Shown: positions 1-8,036, counted from the first letter of the stretch. The stretch: DNA of 10,801 bases from Legionella qingyii (GCF_003184185.1 NZ_QHJG01000061.1:1-10801); one strand, 5' to 3'. Numbers and translations: made by a program. The notes: generated by a model not told the origin, from the sequence alone.

Positions 1-152
1 AATGATTAAAACTAAGTGATGCACTAGTTCTCTAGCTGTCCATAACGAGAAGATAGGTCGTTTAGACCATTATACTATCAAATATATTAAATAAATATTA
101 AGTTCATTAATGATAAATTGATAATTTTGCCTAATTTGGCTTGGGCTAATCC

Positions 153-233
153 CTAAATGAGTATCCATTTTGAAGGAGTATAATCATCTAACAGTTCTTT
201 GACTTGCTTCCATAATTCATCACGGATTTGCCC
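153..233 (-). pseudogene. Possible remnant of an IS5-like transposase N-terminus
   Basis: After an in-frame TGA (234-236) the minus strand reads 26 open codons ending in TAG. They include the string IRDELWKQVKELL. This resembles the DELW-x-x-V/I-x-PLL segment near the start of many IS5-type DDE transposases. No start codon in a sensible place, no continuing frame and no downstream DDE motifs are visible, so at most it is a decayed scrap. The resemblance is short and could be chance. Confidence 0.2.
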
Positions 234-271
234 TCACTTTGTTCGTGTCGCTCGCCTATGTCTAAATACTC

Positions 272-288
272 GTTTGACAGAGTCAAAC
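272..288. repeat. Short inverted repeat, 7-bp arms
   Basis: GTTTGAC (272-278) and GTCAAAC (282-288) are perfect reverse complements around AGA. There is no T-tract on either side, so it is not an obvious intrinsic terminator. It may be part of a repeated element or an insertion-sequence end. Confidence 0.5.
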
Positions 289-371
289 AGGACTTGCCGA
301 AAGTTCAGGGGGGAGGGATCACATGAACCTTTAAGGTGAATTTTTTCCTCGATTTTAAAATAGGGACAATC

Positions 372-416
372 AGGTTTCACTCATGCGAGCTTGACGCTCG
401 ATAGGAGATGAAACCT
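372..416. repeat. Long imperfect hairpin just 3' of rnc
   Basis: AGGTTTCA (372-379) pairs with TGAAACCT (409-416), CTC (380-382) with GAG (405-407), and CGAGC (386-390) with GCTCG (396-400) around a TTGAC loop. That gives 16 base pairs with one small internal loop and one bulged base. On the minus strand it would form in the transcript 22 nt after the rnc stop codon. It is followed only by a mixed sequence and a distant TATTTT, so as an intrinsic terminator it is atypical. It may stabilise the 3' end of the lepA-lepB-rnc transcript, help terminate it, or be a dispersed repeat. Confidence 0.55.
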
Positions 417-438
417 ATGAATTAAACAACGTAATGTA

Positions 439-1125
439 CTAAAGAGATTTTGGTGAACGTAATAGCTCTAACATCGACTTCGCAGCTAATTGTTCTGCTT
501 TTCTACGGTTAGATCCTTGGCCAAAAGTTTGTTGTTTTGCTCCAATTACCATACATGTTATATAGAATATCTGATTGTGCTCATCCCCTTCCACCTTAGT
601 CAAAGTATACTCTGGAAGAGCCATTTTTTCAGCTTGTAAATATTCTTGTAATTGAGTTTTAGCATCTTTTAGGCAATCATTTAAATTAGAATCTGCAAGT
701 CTGGATCGATATAACTTTAAAATAACTTCTTTCGCTGTCTCGATCCCCCCATCAAGAAAAATTGCTGCAAAAACAGCTTCCATAGCATCAGCAAGAATAG
801 AGGCACGACGAAAACCTCCGCTTTTCAACTCACCTTGTCCTAAAAACAGGAAATCCCCCAGATCAATTTCTTTAGCCAATTCAACCAACATCTCGCCCCG
901 AACTAAAAATGAACGTAAACGACTTAATTGGCCTTCGCTTTGTAAGGGAAAACGATGAAACAATTCATTAGCAATTACAAAACTCAAAATTGAATCTCCA
1001 AGAAACTCGAAACGCTCATAGTTTTCACTACCAACACTACAATGCGTTAAAGCTTGCTTGAGATAGGCAATATTATTGAATTTATAATTTAATCGCCTGC
1101 ATAGTCTTTCTAAATCAACTTTCAC
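439..1125 (-). CDS. rnc: Ribonuclease III
   Basis: This is the double-strand-specific endoribonuclease that processes 16S/23S rRNA precursors and cleaves structured mRNAs in the cytoplasm. At 228 residues it matches the usual bacterial length. The catalytic domain (about 1-150) carries the signature ERFEFLGDSIL at 37-47 with acidic residues E40 and D44. The second acidic pair is D113 and E116 in LADAMEAVFAA, matching the four Mg-binding residues of the family. A double-stranded RNA-binding domain spans about 154-224 and ends with the conserved NRRKAEQLAAKSML helix. The start is GTG at 1123-1125, not ATG. It lies inside the last codons of the upstream DUF4845 gene (11-nt overlap) with only a weak Shine-Dalgarno, which suggests translational coupling. 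It is the last gene of the lepA-lepB-DUF4845-rnc cluster; era and recO do not follow within the window. Confidence 0.97.
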   Translation of the reverse strand: MKVDLERLCRRLNYKFNNIAYLKQALTHCSVGSENYERFEFLGDSILSFVIANELFHRFPLQSEGQLSRLRSFLVRGEMLVELAKEIDLGDFLFLGQGELKSGGFRRASILADAMEAVFAAIFLDGGIETAKEVILKLYRSRLADSNLNDCLKDAKTQLQEYLQAEKMALPEYTLTKVEGDEHNQIFYITCMVIGAKQQTFGQGSNRRKAEQLAAKSMLELLRSPKSL

Positions 1126-1507
1126 TGCCTGCTACAACCTCTTCTGTATGATCAAAATCAAATAATAAGCTTATATTATATACTAAGGGCTTAATAACTT
1201 GATATTTCACTTTCACTCTAAATTTATTGGAACCTATAGGTTCAATCATTAACTGATTTTCCTTTAAACTTTCCACCCCATTAATATCTAAGCGTTTATC
1301 CATGGTGCTCTTTAGAAGATTAACATCTGCCACGGGATCACCACTTAATGTGGATAAAGGCACTGAATTTAATCCTTTTACCGATTTAATAATGGAGTAA
1401 TACTGCAAATAAACTGGAATAACACGCATTACAACGATTGCAGCCATAACAATCACAACGACTGTAAATATCATCCCTATAAAAGTCATTCCCTTTTGTT
1501 TATGCAT
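1115..1507 (-). CDS. DUF4845-family single-pass membrane protein
   Basis: A 130-residue protein of unknown function, recognised by its place between lepB and rnc and by its sequence pattern as a DUF4845-type protein. A short basic N-terminus (HKQKG) precedes one hydrophobic segment at about 8-30. The rest, about 100 residues, is predicted to lie outside the cytoplasmic membrane. The N-terminal string KGMTFIGM followed by a long hydrophobic helix resembles a prepilin peptidase site (G6/M7), but the glutamate expected at position +5 is Gly (G11). Processing by PilD is therefore possible but unproven. The ATG at 1505-1507 has a good AAGGA Shine-Dalgarno about 7 nt upstream. The stop overlaps the rnc GTG start. 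The gene starts 70 nt after the lepB stop, so it is probably co-transcribed from lepA. Family knowledge gives no established biochemical role. Confidence 0.88.
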   Translation of the reverse strand: MHKQKGMTFIGMIFTVVVIVMAAIVVMRVIPVYLQYYSIIKSVKGLNSVPLSTLSGDPVADVNLLKSTMDKRLDINGVESLKENQLMIEPIGSNKFRVKVKYQVIKPLVYNISLLFDFDHTEEVVAGSES

Positions 1508-1577
1508 TTGCTATTCCTTTTCTGCTTTAACTTAAAGTACGTTTTTTGATCAGAGAATCATAAACGATATTGCATCC

Positions 1578-2333
1578 TTATGGGATTAATTTTCCTATTC
1601 TAGACCAACGAACGTTATCCTTTTTGCCATTCCAACTCATCCAAACTAAAAATGCTCTGCCTCGCAAATAGGATTCGGGTACGAATCCCCAGAACCGGCT
1701 GTCCGCGCTGTCATCACGATTATCACCCATCATGAAATAATTCCCCTCAGGCACCACAATATCAAAATCTACAGCTGGAACATCAGTTCGTACAAAAATA
1801 TTATGTACTGTACCATTTAAATCTTCTTGATATTTAGCTACTGCTTTTCCCGAACTTTCATCAATAGTGTACTCAACAAAAGTCTGTTTTGCTTTCCTTC
1901 CATTAATTGTTAACACCTTATTGTGATAACTAATTTTATCACCTGGTACTCCTATTACCCTTTTGATGTAATCATAGGAAGGATCTGGCGGCCAGCGAAA
2001 TACTGCAACCTGTCCTGTTTTAGGGTCAGAAATCGAAACAACTTTTTTTTCCCAAACAGGAAGTCTTAATCCATAAATAAACTTATTTACAGCAACAAAA
2101 TCACCAACAAGCAATGTTGGCTCCAATGAACCAGAAGGAATACGGAACGGTTCAATTAGAAACGAGCGTAAAATTAATACAATGAAAAATACTGGAAAAA
2201 AAGATCGTGAATATTCAATAATACGATTTGGTTTTTGATCCTCAGCGCGTTTTCTTGCCCAAAAAAGAACATCTAATAAATAAATAAAACCACTGATGAA
2301 CGATAGTACAACCAATATTAAAGCAAAATTCAT
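1578..2333 (-). CDS. lepB: Signal peptidase I
   Basis: This inner-membrane serine protease with a Ser/Lys dyad removes signal peptides from Sec- and Tat-exported preproteins on the periplasmic side. Length is 251 residues, shorter than the E. coli enzyme (about 324) but normal for many bacteria. Two N-terminal membrane segments are visible at about 3-24 and 45-60. Box B reads PSGSLEPTL with nucleophile S69; the residue after it is Leu (L70) where many family members have Met. Box D, YIKRVIGVPGD, supplies general base K124. Box E is GDNRDDSADSRFWG at 203-216. All catalytic elements are present, so it should be active. The ATG has AGGA 9 nt upstream. It lies 64 nt after lepA, the classic lepA-lepB pairing. 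Its products would include exported proteins that feed the type II secretion system encoded nearby. Confidence 0.97.
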   Translation of the reverse strand: MNFALILVVLSFISGFIYLLDVLFWARKRAEDQKPNRIIEYSRSFFPVFFIVLILRSFLIEPFRIPSGSLEPTLLVGDFVAVNKFIYGLRLPVWEKKVVSISDPKTGQVAVFRWPPDPSYDYIKRVIGVPGDKISYHNKVLTINGRKAKQTFVEYTIDESSGKAVAKYQEDLNGTVHNIFVRTDVPAVDFDIVVPEGNYFMMGDNRDDSADSRFWGFVPESYLRGRAFLVWMSWNGKKDNVRWSRIGKLIP

Positions 2334-2397
2334 AAATTTATATCCTAATCAAACTTAGTTTCGAATAATACATCCAACGTATCATTAATGCCTTGTA

Positions 2398-4203
2398 CTA
2401 TTTCTTTTTATCAGTTTGGAAAACAGCCATGAATGCTTCTTGCGGTATTTCCACATGCCCTACTTGCTTCATGCGTTTTTTACCTGCTTTTTGTTTTTCC
2501 AATAATTTTCGTTTTCGAGTCACATCACCACCATAACATTTTGCAGTAACGTTCTTACGTAATGCTTTTACTGTTTGTCTGGCAATAATATGACTACCTA
2601 AAGCAGCTTGAATTGCAACATCAAACATTTGTCGTGGAATTAAATCACGCATTTTTTCAGCGATTAATTTTCCACGAGTTTGAGCTGAAGACCGATGAAC
2701 GATAACTGAAAGCGCATCCACACGTTCACTATTAATTAAAATGTCCATTTTAACTAAGTCAGCTTCTTGGAAGCGTAAAAAATTATAATCAAGTGATGCA
2801 TAACCACGGCTTACTGACTTTAATCGATCAAAAAAGTCAGAAACCACTTCACTCATAGGAATATCATAAGTTACAGAAACTTGGCGACCACTGTAAGTCA
2901 TATTGACCTGGATACCCCGTCGCTCAACACACAAATTAATGATTGAACCGAGGAAGTCTTGAGGCACAAGTATATTTGCCCTCACAATAGGCTCATACAT
3001 TTCTTTAATTTGAGGAAGAGGCGGCAAAAGAGATGGATTATCAATCAGCATCGTCTCGTCTTTTTGTGTTAAAATTTGATATACAACTGTAGGCGCAGTA
3101 GATATTAAATCGAGATTGTACTCTCGTTCCAGGCGCTCTTGGACGATTTCCATATGAAGCATACCTAAGAATCCGCATCGGAAACCAAAACCCAACGCTT
3201 CAGAAGACTCAGGTTCATAAAATAATGAAGCATCATTTAAGCTTAATTTAGCAAGGGCTTCACGGAATGCCTCAAAATCATCAGAACTGATAGGAAATAA
3301 ACCAGCATAAACTTGAGGTTTTACACGTTGGAACCCAGGAAGTGGTTTCTCGGCTGGATTTTTTTCCAAAGTAAGCGTATCCCCTACTGGGGCACCTTGA
3401 ATTTCTTTAATTCCTGCTACCAAATAACCTACCTCACCGGCATTTAGTACATCCAGTTTTGTACGTTTAGGGGTAAATATACCAACTTGGTCGACTTCAT
3501 AAGAGCGTCCTGTGGACATAACTCTCATCTTATCCCCTTTACGTATTGAACCATTGACAATGCGTACTAATGAAACAACACCGAGATAGCTATCAAACCA
3601 AGAATCAATAATCAAAGCTTGTAACGGTTGGTTAATATCCCCTTCTGGTGGAGGAATACGAGTCACTAACGCTTCAAGTACATCTTCCACTCCAAAGCCA
3701 CTTTTAGCACTGACCCGTATTGCATCATGAGCATCAACACCAATAATGTCTTCAATTTCTGAAATAACACGCTCGGGTTCGGCTTGTGGTAAATCAATTT
3801 TGTTAAGTACTGGCAAAACAGATAATGATTGGTCAATGGCTGTGTAACAAACAGCAACTGTTTGTGCTTCTACGCCTTGTGCTGCATCAACAACAAGAAT
3901 TGCCCCTTCACATGCAGCCAGTGAGCGCGATACCTCGTAGCTGAAATCGACATGTCCTGGTGTATCGATGAAATTCAAGAGATAGGTTTTACCGTCCTTT
4001 GCAGTGTAATTTAAAGAAACACACTGTGCTTTAATCGTGATGCCTCGCTCTCGTTCTATATCCATAGAGTCTAGCACTTGAGCACTCATTTCACGTTCAG
4101 TTAAACCACCACAAATTTGGATAAATCGATCCGCCAAGGTAGATTTACCATGGTCAATATGGGCAATAATTGAAAAATTACGAATTCGCTTTAAATCACT
4201 CAA
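2398..4203 (-). CDS. lepA: Elongation factor 4 (LepA), ribosome back-translocase GTPase
   Basis: A 601-residue translational GTPase, close to the E. coli length of 599. It binds ribosomes and acts in elongation quality control and subunit biogenesis. GTPase motifs are G1 AHIDHGKS (14-21), G2 RGIT (53-56), G3 DTPGH (80-84, with the catalytic His), G4 NKID (134-137) and G5 SAK (165-167). The LepA-specific C-terminal domain is intact, including [16 protein letters not shown] and the VEIPQEAF tail. The start is TTG at 4201-4203. An in-frame TAG lies four codons upstream, and no ATG or GTG precedes the conserved [14 protein letters not shown], so TTG is the only sensible start. An AGG lies about 9 nt upstream of it. 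It is the first gene of the operon with lepB, DUF4845 and rnc. Confidence 0.98.
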   Translation of the reverse strand: MSDLKRIRNFSIIAHIDHGKSTLADRFIQICGGLTEREMSAQVLDSMDIERERGITIKAQCVSLNYTAKDGKTYLLNFIDTPGHVDFSYEVSRSLAACEGAILVVDAAQGVEAQTVAVCYTAIDQSLSVLPVLNKIDLPQAEPERVISEIEDIIGVDAHDAIRVSAKSGFGVEDVLEALVTRIPPPEGDINQPLQALIIDSWFDSYLGVVSLVRIVNGSIRKGDKMRVMSTGRSYEVDQVGIFTPKRTKLDVLNAGEVGYLVAGIKEIQGAPVGDTLTLEKNPAEKPLPGFQRVKPQVYAGLFPISSDDFEAFREALAKLSLNDASLFYEPESSEALGFGFRCGFLGMLHMEIVQERLEREYNLDLISTAPTVVYQILTQKDETMLIDNPSLLPPLPQIKEMYEPIVRANILVPQDFLGSIINLCVERRGIQVNMTYSGRQVSVTYDIPMSEVVSDFFDRLKSVSRGYASLDYNFLRFQEADLVKMDILINSERVDALSVIVHRSSAQTRGKLIAEKMRDLIPRQMFDVAIQAALGSHIIARQTVKALRKNVTAKCYGGDVTRKRKLLEKQKAGKKRMKQVGHVEIPQEAFMAVFQTDKKK

Positions 4204-4230
4204 CTGAAGTACCTATTTTGCAAATAGCGC

Positions 4231-4259
4231 ATTCTAGCTTAAATACGCGCGACCTTAAA
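4231..4259 (-). promoter_or_regulatory. Candidate sigma-70 promoter for the lepA operon
   Basis: Reading the minus strand, a TAGAAT box (complement of ATTCTA at 4231-4236) is a 5/6 match to TATAAT. A weak TTTAAG lies 17 nt further upstream (4254-4259). The predicted transcription start, near 4224, would leave a leader of about 20 nt before the TTG of lepA. The -35 match is poor, so confidence rests on the -10 box and position. The other half of this 118-bp divergent spacer must hold the mltB promoter. TATAGT at 4271-4276 is a candidate -10 for it, but no good -35 is visible. Confidence 0.35.
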
Positions 4260-4321
4260 GTATTTGCTAATATAGTGCAATTTTAATAAGATTTATCATT
4301 TGATTTTTATTAGGATGCGCT

Positions 4322-5344
4322 ATGCGACGAATACCAGGTTTGGGGCTTATTGCAATAATGTTGCTACTTTTTTCATTCTCAACTTATTCAGATACCGCAT
4401 TTACGAAAAGAAAAGATGTGCAGCTTTTTATCAAAAGTATGGTCAAAGAGTACCACTTTAATGCCAAAGAACTTACAGCAATAATGAATCAAGTAGTTAT
4501 TCAGCCTGGTATTATTGAATCAATGGAAAAACCCTATGAAAAGAAAAATTGGGATGTTTACAGAGATTTATTTCTCACTCCTGCACGTTTAAAAGGTGGA
4601 TTGGATTATTGGGTTGCTAACAGAGAAGCCTTAGACAGGGCACAGAAAAAATATGGTGTTCCACCAGAGATTATTATTGCAATTTTAGGCGTAGAAACGT
4701 TATACGGAGAACGACAAGGAGATCATCGAGTTCTTGATGCATTGGCAACATTGGCATTTAACTATCCAAAACGCTCACCCTACTTCACTAAAGAGCTAAA
4801 AGAGTATCTACTACTTTGTCGTGAACATGGTGTTCCTGCAACTCAATACAAAGGCTCTTACGCTGGCGCTATAGGTCAACCACAATTTATGCCCAGCAGT
4901 TACCGTAATTTTGCTGTTGATTTTAATAATACCGGTAAACGCGACCTGGTCACTAATAATGCTGATTCTATAGGAAGTATCGCGAATTACTTCTACCAGC
5001 ATGGCTGGAAACCCAATGATGGAGTTGCTCAAAATGCCAAATTGGTAGGTACGTTACATAAACGTATTCAAATGAATCCTAAAAGACCTAATTATTACTA
5101 TACTCAGCTCATTGCGCATGGCGTTAAGCCAATAACCGCCTCACATAATCATCCTTCACGCGCCGCTTTGATTGAACTAGTGACTGGTAAAGGAAATGAA
5201 TATTGGATAGCTTATCCTAATTTCTTTGTTATAACCCGATACAACTCAAGTCCTCAATATGCACTTGTAGTTTATCTATTGGCGCAACAACTGAAACAAC
5301 AGTGGACTGCAATGAATGCAAAAAAACTTAGAGCATATGCTTAG
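4322..5344 (+). CDS. mltB: Lytic murein transglycosylase B (MltB-type, GH103)
   Basis: A 340-residue periplasmic enzyme that cleaves the MurNAc-GlcNAc bond of peptidoglycan, forming 1,6-anhydro-MurNAc ends. An N-terminal signal peptide is visible (RR, then hydrophobic GLIAIMLLLFSFS at about 8-20). No lipobox Cys follows, so this looks like a soluble periplasmic form, unlike E. coli MltB, which is a lipoprotein. The catalytic acid is E125 in AILGVETLYGERQG. The family block GSYAGAIGQPQFMPSSY and the FNNTGKRDL segment are present. The ATG at 4322 has AGGA at 4312-4315, spaced 6 nt. Its stop codon is 2 nt before the gspL start, so the two are almost certainly one transcript. The context suggests local peptidoglycan opening for assembly of the type II secretion apparatus (inference). 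Confidence 0.95.
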   Translation: MRRIPGLGLIAIMLLLFSFSTYSDTAFTKRKDVQLFIKSMVKEYHFNAKELTAIMNQVVIQPGIIESMEKPYEKKNWDVYRDLFLTPARLKGGLDYWVANREALDRAQKKYGVPPEIIIAILGVETLYGERQGDHRVLDALATLAFNYPKRSPYFTKELKEYLLLCREHGVPATQYKGSYAGAIGQPQFMPSSYRNFAVDFNNTGKRDLVTNNADSIGSIANYFYQHGWKPNDGVAQNAKLVGTLHKRIQMNPKRPNYYYTQLIAHGVKPITASHNHPSRAALIELVTGKGNEYWIAYPNFFVITRYNSSPQYALVVYLLAQQLKQQWTAMNAKKLRAYA

Positions 5345-5346
5345 GA

Positions 5347-6486
5347 ATGGATATTCTTTTTCTCTTTACAAAACATCTTGATGAAGCAGGATGCTTTTGC
5401 CTTAAATTAAATGAAGGTGGGACATTAATTGTTCCACCTGCTCAACGCAGTTTTGCAGAAATTAAATCATTGCAAACTGAGTGTAAAACTTTAGTAATTG
5501 AAACGTGTGAGCATGTTAGTCTTCTTAATCTGGAGTTTTCATGGCTTCCTGAAAGAAAAGCGCGAATTGCAATTCCTTATGCTTTGGAAGAAAAGTTAGC
5601 TCAACCCGTAGATGAGCTTCATTTCGCTTTTGATAAAGCACGATATCAAAACAATCAATATCTAGTTACTGTAATAAGCAAACAGCGAATTCGATATCTA
5701 ATGCAATTATTCAATGACCAAAACATTGAATTTTTTGCTATTACTGTAGATTGGTTTGCCCTGGAACCACAAGAGCTATGTATCTGTGAAACAACTTTGC
5801 TCATCAATACTGAGGATTTCCAAGGTGCTCTTTCAGGGGAACTAGCTGATATCTATCTAAAAAATCACCCACAATACCATCCATTACTTTTTACAGACAG
5901 CGCAATTCAAATTGATGCTTCATCTCCTAAAAATCAGGAAACATCATATACTTGGATTGCTCAAAGAATGTTAAAAGCAAAGATAATGAATCTCTGCCAA
6001 GGAGAAATGCAGCATGGAAATAAAAGTGATTTGATTAAAAAGGGATATCAACTAGTCGGTCTCCTTTTTTGTCTCTGGTTAATCTCCTTACTCGTAGTAA
6101 ATGGGATGAAATTGCATTTCTTAAATAAGCAGACCGAGAAAATAGATGAACAAATCGCCGTTATCTATCATGAGTTTTTCCCTGATGCCAAACAAGTTAT
6201 CAGTCCTAAGTTTCGCATTGCGCAACTTTTAAAAAGTAATAATACAGAAGAGCAAAATCGTTTTTGGTTTTTACTCAATCAATTGGCTAAAGTAATTAAG
6301 AACGATCGTAATACTGTAGAACAGTTGCGATATCAAAACAAAACGTTATCTGTAACGATAATAAGCATGGATTTCGCCAGTTTAGAAGAGCTCGAGAACG
6401 AATTAAAAAAGCTGCAACTCAAAGTAAAACAAACTCAAGCATCAACTCGCGAACAACAAGTCGCAGCCACTTTGGAGTTAATGTGA
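5347..6486 (+). CDS. gspL: Type II secretion system protein GspL (LspL)
   Basis: An inner-membrane platform component of the general secretory (type II) pathway that links the cytoplasmic ATPase GspE to the pseudopilus assembly platform through GspM. Length is 379 residues. The cytoplasmic actin-like domain occupies about 1-230 and includes the family-typical ARIAIPYALEEKLAQPVDELHFAF at 72-95 (R73-F95 core) and NLCQGEMQ at 215-222, just before the membrane. One membrane helix lies at about 234-252 (LVGLLFCLWLISLLVVN). The periplasmic remainder is a coiled segment followed by a ferredoxin-like fold (about 255-379). The ATG at 5347 is 2 nt past the mltB stop, and the only AGGA (5343-5346) touches the start codon. 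Efficient initiation therefore probably depends on ribosomes finishing mltB. The secretion system's other genes are not in this window. Confidence 0.9.
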   Translation: MDILFLFTKHLDEAGCFCLKLNEGGTLIVPPAQRSFAEIKSLQTECKTLVIETCEHVSLLNLEFSWLPERKARIAIPYALEEKLAQPVDELHFAFDKARYQNNQYLVTVISKQRIRYLMQLFNDQNIEFFAITVDWFALEPQELCICETTLLINTEDFQGALSGELADIYLKNHPQYHPLLFTDSAIQIDASSPKNQETSYTWIAQRMLKAKIMNLCQGEMQHGNKSDLIKKGYQLVGLLFCLWLISLLVVNGMKLHFLNKQTEKIDEQIAVIYHEFFPDAKQVISPKFRIAQLLKSNNTEEQNRFWFLLNQLAKVIKNDRNTVEQLRYQNKTLSVTIISMDFASLEELENELKKLQLKVKQTQASTREQQVAATLELM

Positions 6487-6968
6487 AAGCTTATTTAAGT
6501 AGTCTTAATGAGAGAGAAAAATGGATGCTGATTGGAGGAACACTGTGCCTTTTGCTCTATGTTTATTATTTATTTTTATATAGTCCATTGAGCCAAAAGG
6601 TAACTCAAAAATCAACTCAGCTCGTAGAAAAAACTACTACATTGACGTGGATGCAGAACATAAGACAACAAAGTCATATAAAGCAAACAAAGAAACAATC
6701 AGTAGATAACAGCCAACTCCTAACCACGCTCGCGACAAAACTAAAAAATGATCCGACCCTGAAATTTCCTTATCAATTACAACAAACTGGACTGGGCGAT
6801 ATTCAACTTACATTTGACGCCGTAGCTTTTGACTTATTTATTGCATGGCTGGAAAAATTAAATCAACATTATGCAATTACCGTGAAGCAGTTTGAAGCAG
6901 ACCGCTCAAAAACACCTGGCGTAACTCGTTTAATGATCCTAATCAGTTCAGATTCTAAAGCAACATAG
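6483..6968 (+). CDS. gspM: Type II secretion system protein GspM (LspM)
   Basis: The partner of GspL in the type II secretion inner-membrane platform; the two stabilise each other. It has 161 residues: a short cytoplasmic N-terminus with the family-typical LNEREKWML, one membrane helix at about 15-33, then a charged helical periplasmic stretch and a compact C-terminal domain (about 85-157) as in GspM. The start is GTG at 6483-6485 and overlaps the gspL stop in GTGA. GGAG at 6474-6477 is spaced 5 nt. Sequence conservation in this family is low, so the call rests on size, topology and the invariant gspL-gspM order. No terminator is visible in the 46 nt after it. Confidence 0.87.
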   Translation: MKAYLSSLNEREKWMLIGGTLCLLLYVYYLFLYSPLSQKVTQKSTQLVEKTTTLTWMQNIRQQSHIKQTKKQSVDNSQLLTTLATKLKNDPTLKFPYQLQQTGLGDIQLTFDAVAFDLFIAWLEKLNQHYAITVKQFEADRSKTPGVTRLMILISSDSKAT

Positions 6969-7014
6969 CCCCAATTAGCCCTAATCAAATATTTTACAAA
7001 AATAAGGAAATTTT

Positions 7015-8019
7015 ATGTCAAATTCATCGGTTAAAATTGTGCGCTTTCATGAAACTGGAGGCCCGGAAGTATTAAAACTTGAAGAGTCGTCACTACCAGA
7101 ACCAGGAAAAGGTGAAGTTCGCTTGCGTGTTCATGCAATTGGTCTAAATCGCGCTGAGATTATGTTTCGTACTGGAGCCTATCTGATAGAACCACATTTT
7201 CCATCAAAAATTGGCTATGAAGCTTCTGGGATAGTTGAAGCAGTCGGCCCGGATGTAGATAAAAAAATGATCGGCAAGACATACAGCACAGTGCCTTGCT
7301 TTGATCTCGGTAAGTATGGTGTATATGGAGAAGTTGCTATAGTTCCTGCATACGCACTCGCAGCATACCCAGAGAAACTTTCTTATGAGGAAGGAACTTC
7401 TATTTGGATGCAATACCTAACCGCCTATGGTGCCCTAATTCATTATGGAAATCTTACTAAAAATGACTTTGTTTTAATTACTGCTGCCAGTAGCAGTGTA
7501 GGACTTGCTGCTATTCAAATAGCACGTGCTCAAGGAGCTATTAGCATCGTCACAACGCGAACTGCTAAGAAAAAAGCAGAATTACTCGCCTTAGGAGCAG
7601 ATCATGTGATTGTAACAAACGATGAAAACCTCCCTACCCGTGTCAATGAAATAACTCATGGCAAAGGTGTAACAATTGTATTCGATCCAATTGCAGGAAA
7701 AGGTGTCGAAATGCTTGCAGAAACACTGAGCCAAGGTGGAATACTTTTTATTTATGGAAATTTATCGTTGGAGTCAATCACTCCATTCCCTCTTTTTACC
7801 GCTTTAAGTAAAGGAATTTCCGTACGCGGTTATACGCTTTTTGAAATTGTAGCTCAAGCAGAGGTACGCGCAAAAGCTGAAAAATATGTTTTTGATCACT
7901 TGCAAGATGGTTCATTTCAACCCCAAATTGCTCGAACTTTCTCCTTAGGACATATAGTAGATGCCCATAAATACATGGAGTCCAATGAGCAAGTCGGCAA
8001 GATTATCGTGACTCCTTAA
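7015..8019 (+). CDS. Zinc-free MDR-family NAD(P)H oxidoreductase (quinone oxidoreductase-like)
   Basis: A cytoplasmic medium-chain dehydrogenase/reductase of 334 residues. The N-terminal GroES-like domain (about 1-125) carries HAIGLNRAE (40-48) and GYEASGIVEAVG (67-78). The Rossmann domain follows with the nucleotide motif AASSSVG at 157-163 and GADHVIV further on. The cysteine cluster of structural-zinc alcohol dehydrogenases and the catalytic-zinc ligands are not seen. This places it with the quinone oxidoreductase/enoyl-reductase branch, probably NADPH-dependent (inferred from the AxxxxVG motif). The substrate cannot be told from sequence. The ATG has a strong AAGGA (7004-7008) spaced 6 nt. 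It begins 46 nt after gspM with no terminator between, so read-through from mltB-gspLM is possible, but its function looks unrelated to secretion. Transcription ends at the hairpin just after the gene. Confidence 0.9.
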   Translation: MSNSSVKIVRFHETGGPEVLKLEESSLPEPGKGEVRLRVHAIGLNRAEIMFRTGAYLIEPHFPSKIGYEASGIVEAVGPDVDKKMIGKTYSTVPCFDLGKYGVYGEVAIVPAYALAAYPEKLSYEEGTSIWMQYLTAYGALIHYGNLTKNDFVLITAASSSVGLAAIQIARAQGAISIVTTRTAKKKAELLALGADHVIVTNDENLPTRVNEITHGKGVTIVFDPIAGKGVEMLAETLSQGGILFIYGNLSLESITPFPLFTALSKGISVRGYTLFEIVAQAEVRAKAEKYVFDHLQDGSFQPQIARTFSLGHIVDAHKYMESNEQVGKIIVTP

Positions 8020-8036
8020 TCAACATAATAACTCAT

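Larger units (their letters stand above)
1..438. other. Gene-poor flank downstream of rnc
   Basis: No open frame of convincing length or family resemblance is visible on either strand. The stretch contains AT-rich DNA (60-180), a short minus-strand open fragment with weak resemblance to a transposase N-terminus (153-233), a 7-bp inverted repeat (272-288), a run of G residues near 308-316, and a strong hairpin 22 nt beyond the rnc stop codon (372-416). In many gammaproteobacteria era and recO follow rnc closely; here they are absent from the first 438 bp, so the cluster ends or has been broken. The appearance is of degraded or repeat-derived intergenic DNA. Confidence 0.6.

Noticed and set aside
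3666..3857. 63-codon minus-strand open frame inside lepA
   Set aside because: It lies wholly within the GTPase domain of lepA in another frame of the same strand, and has no family resemblance.
4811..5032. 73-codon minus-strand open frame inside mltB
   Set aside because: Antisense to the conserved catalytic domain of mltB, with no Shine-Dalgarno and no recognisable product.
7204..7413. 69-codon minus-strand open frame inside the oxidoreductase gene
   Set aside because: Antisense shadow of a well-conserved gene.
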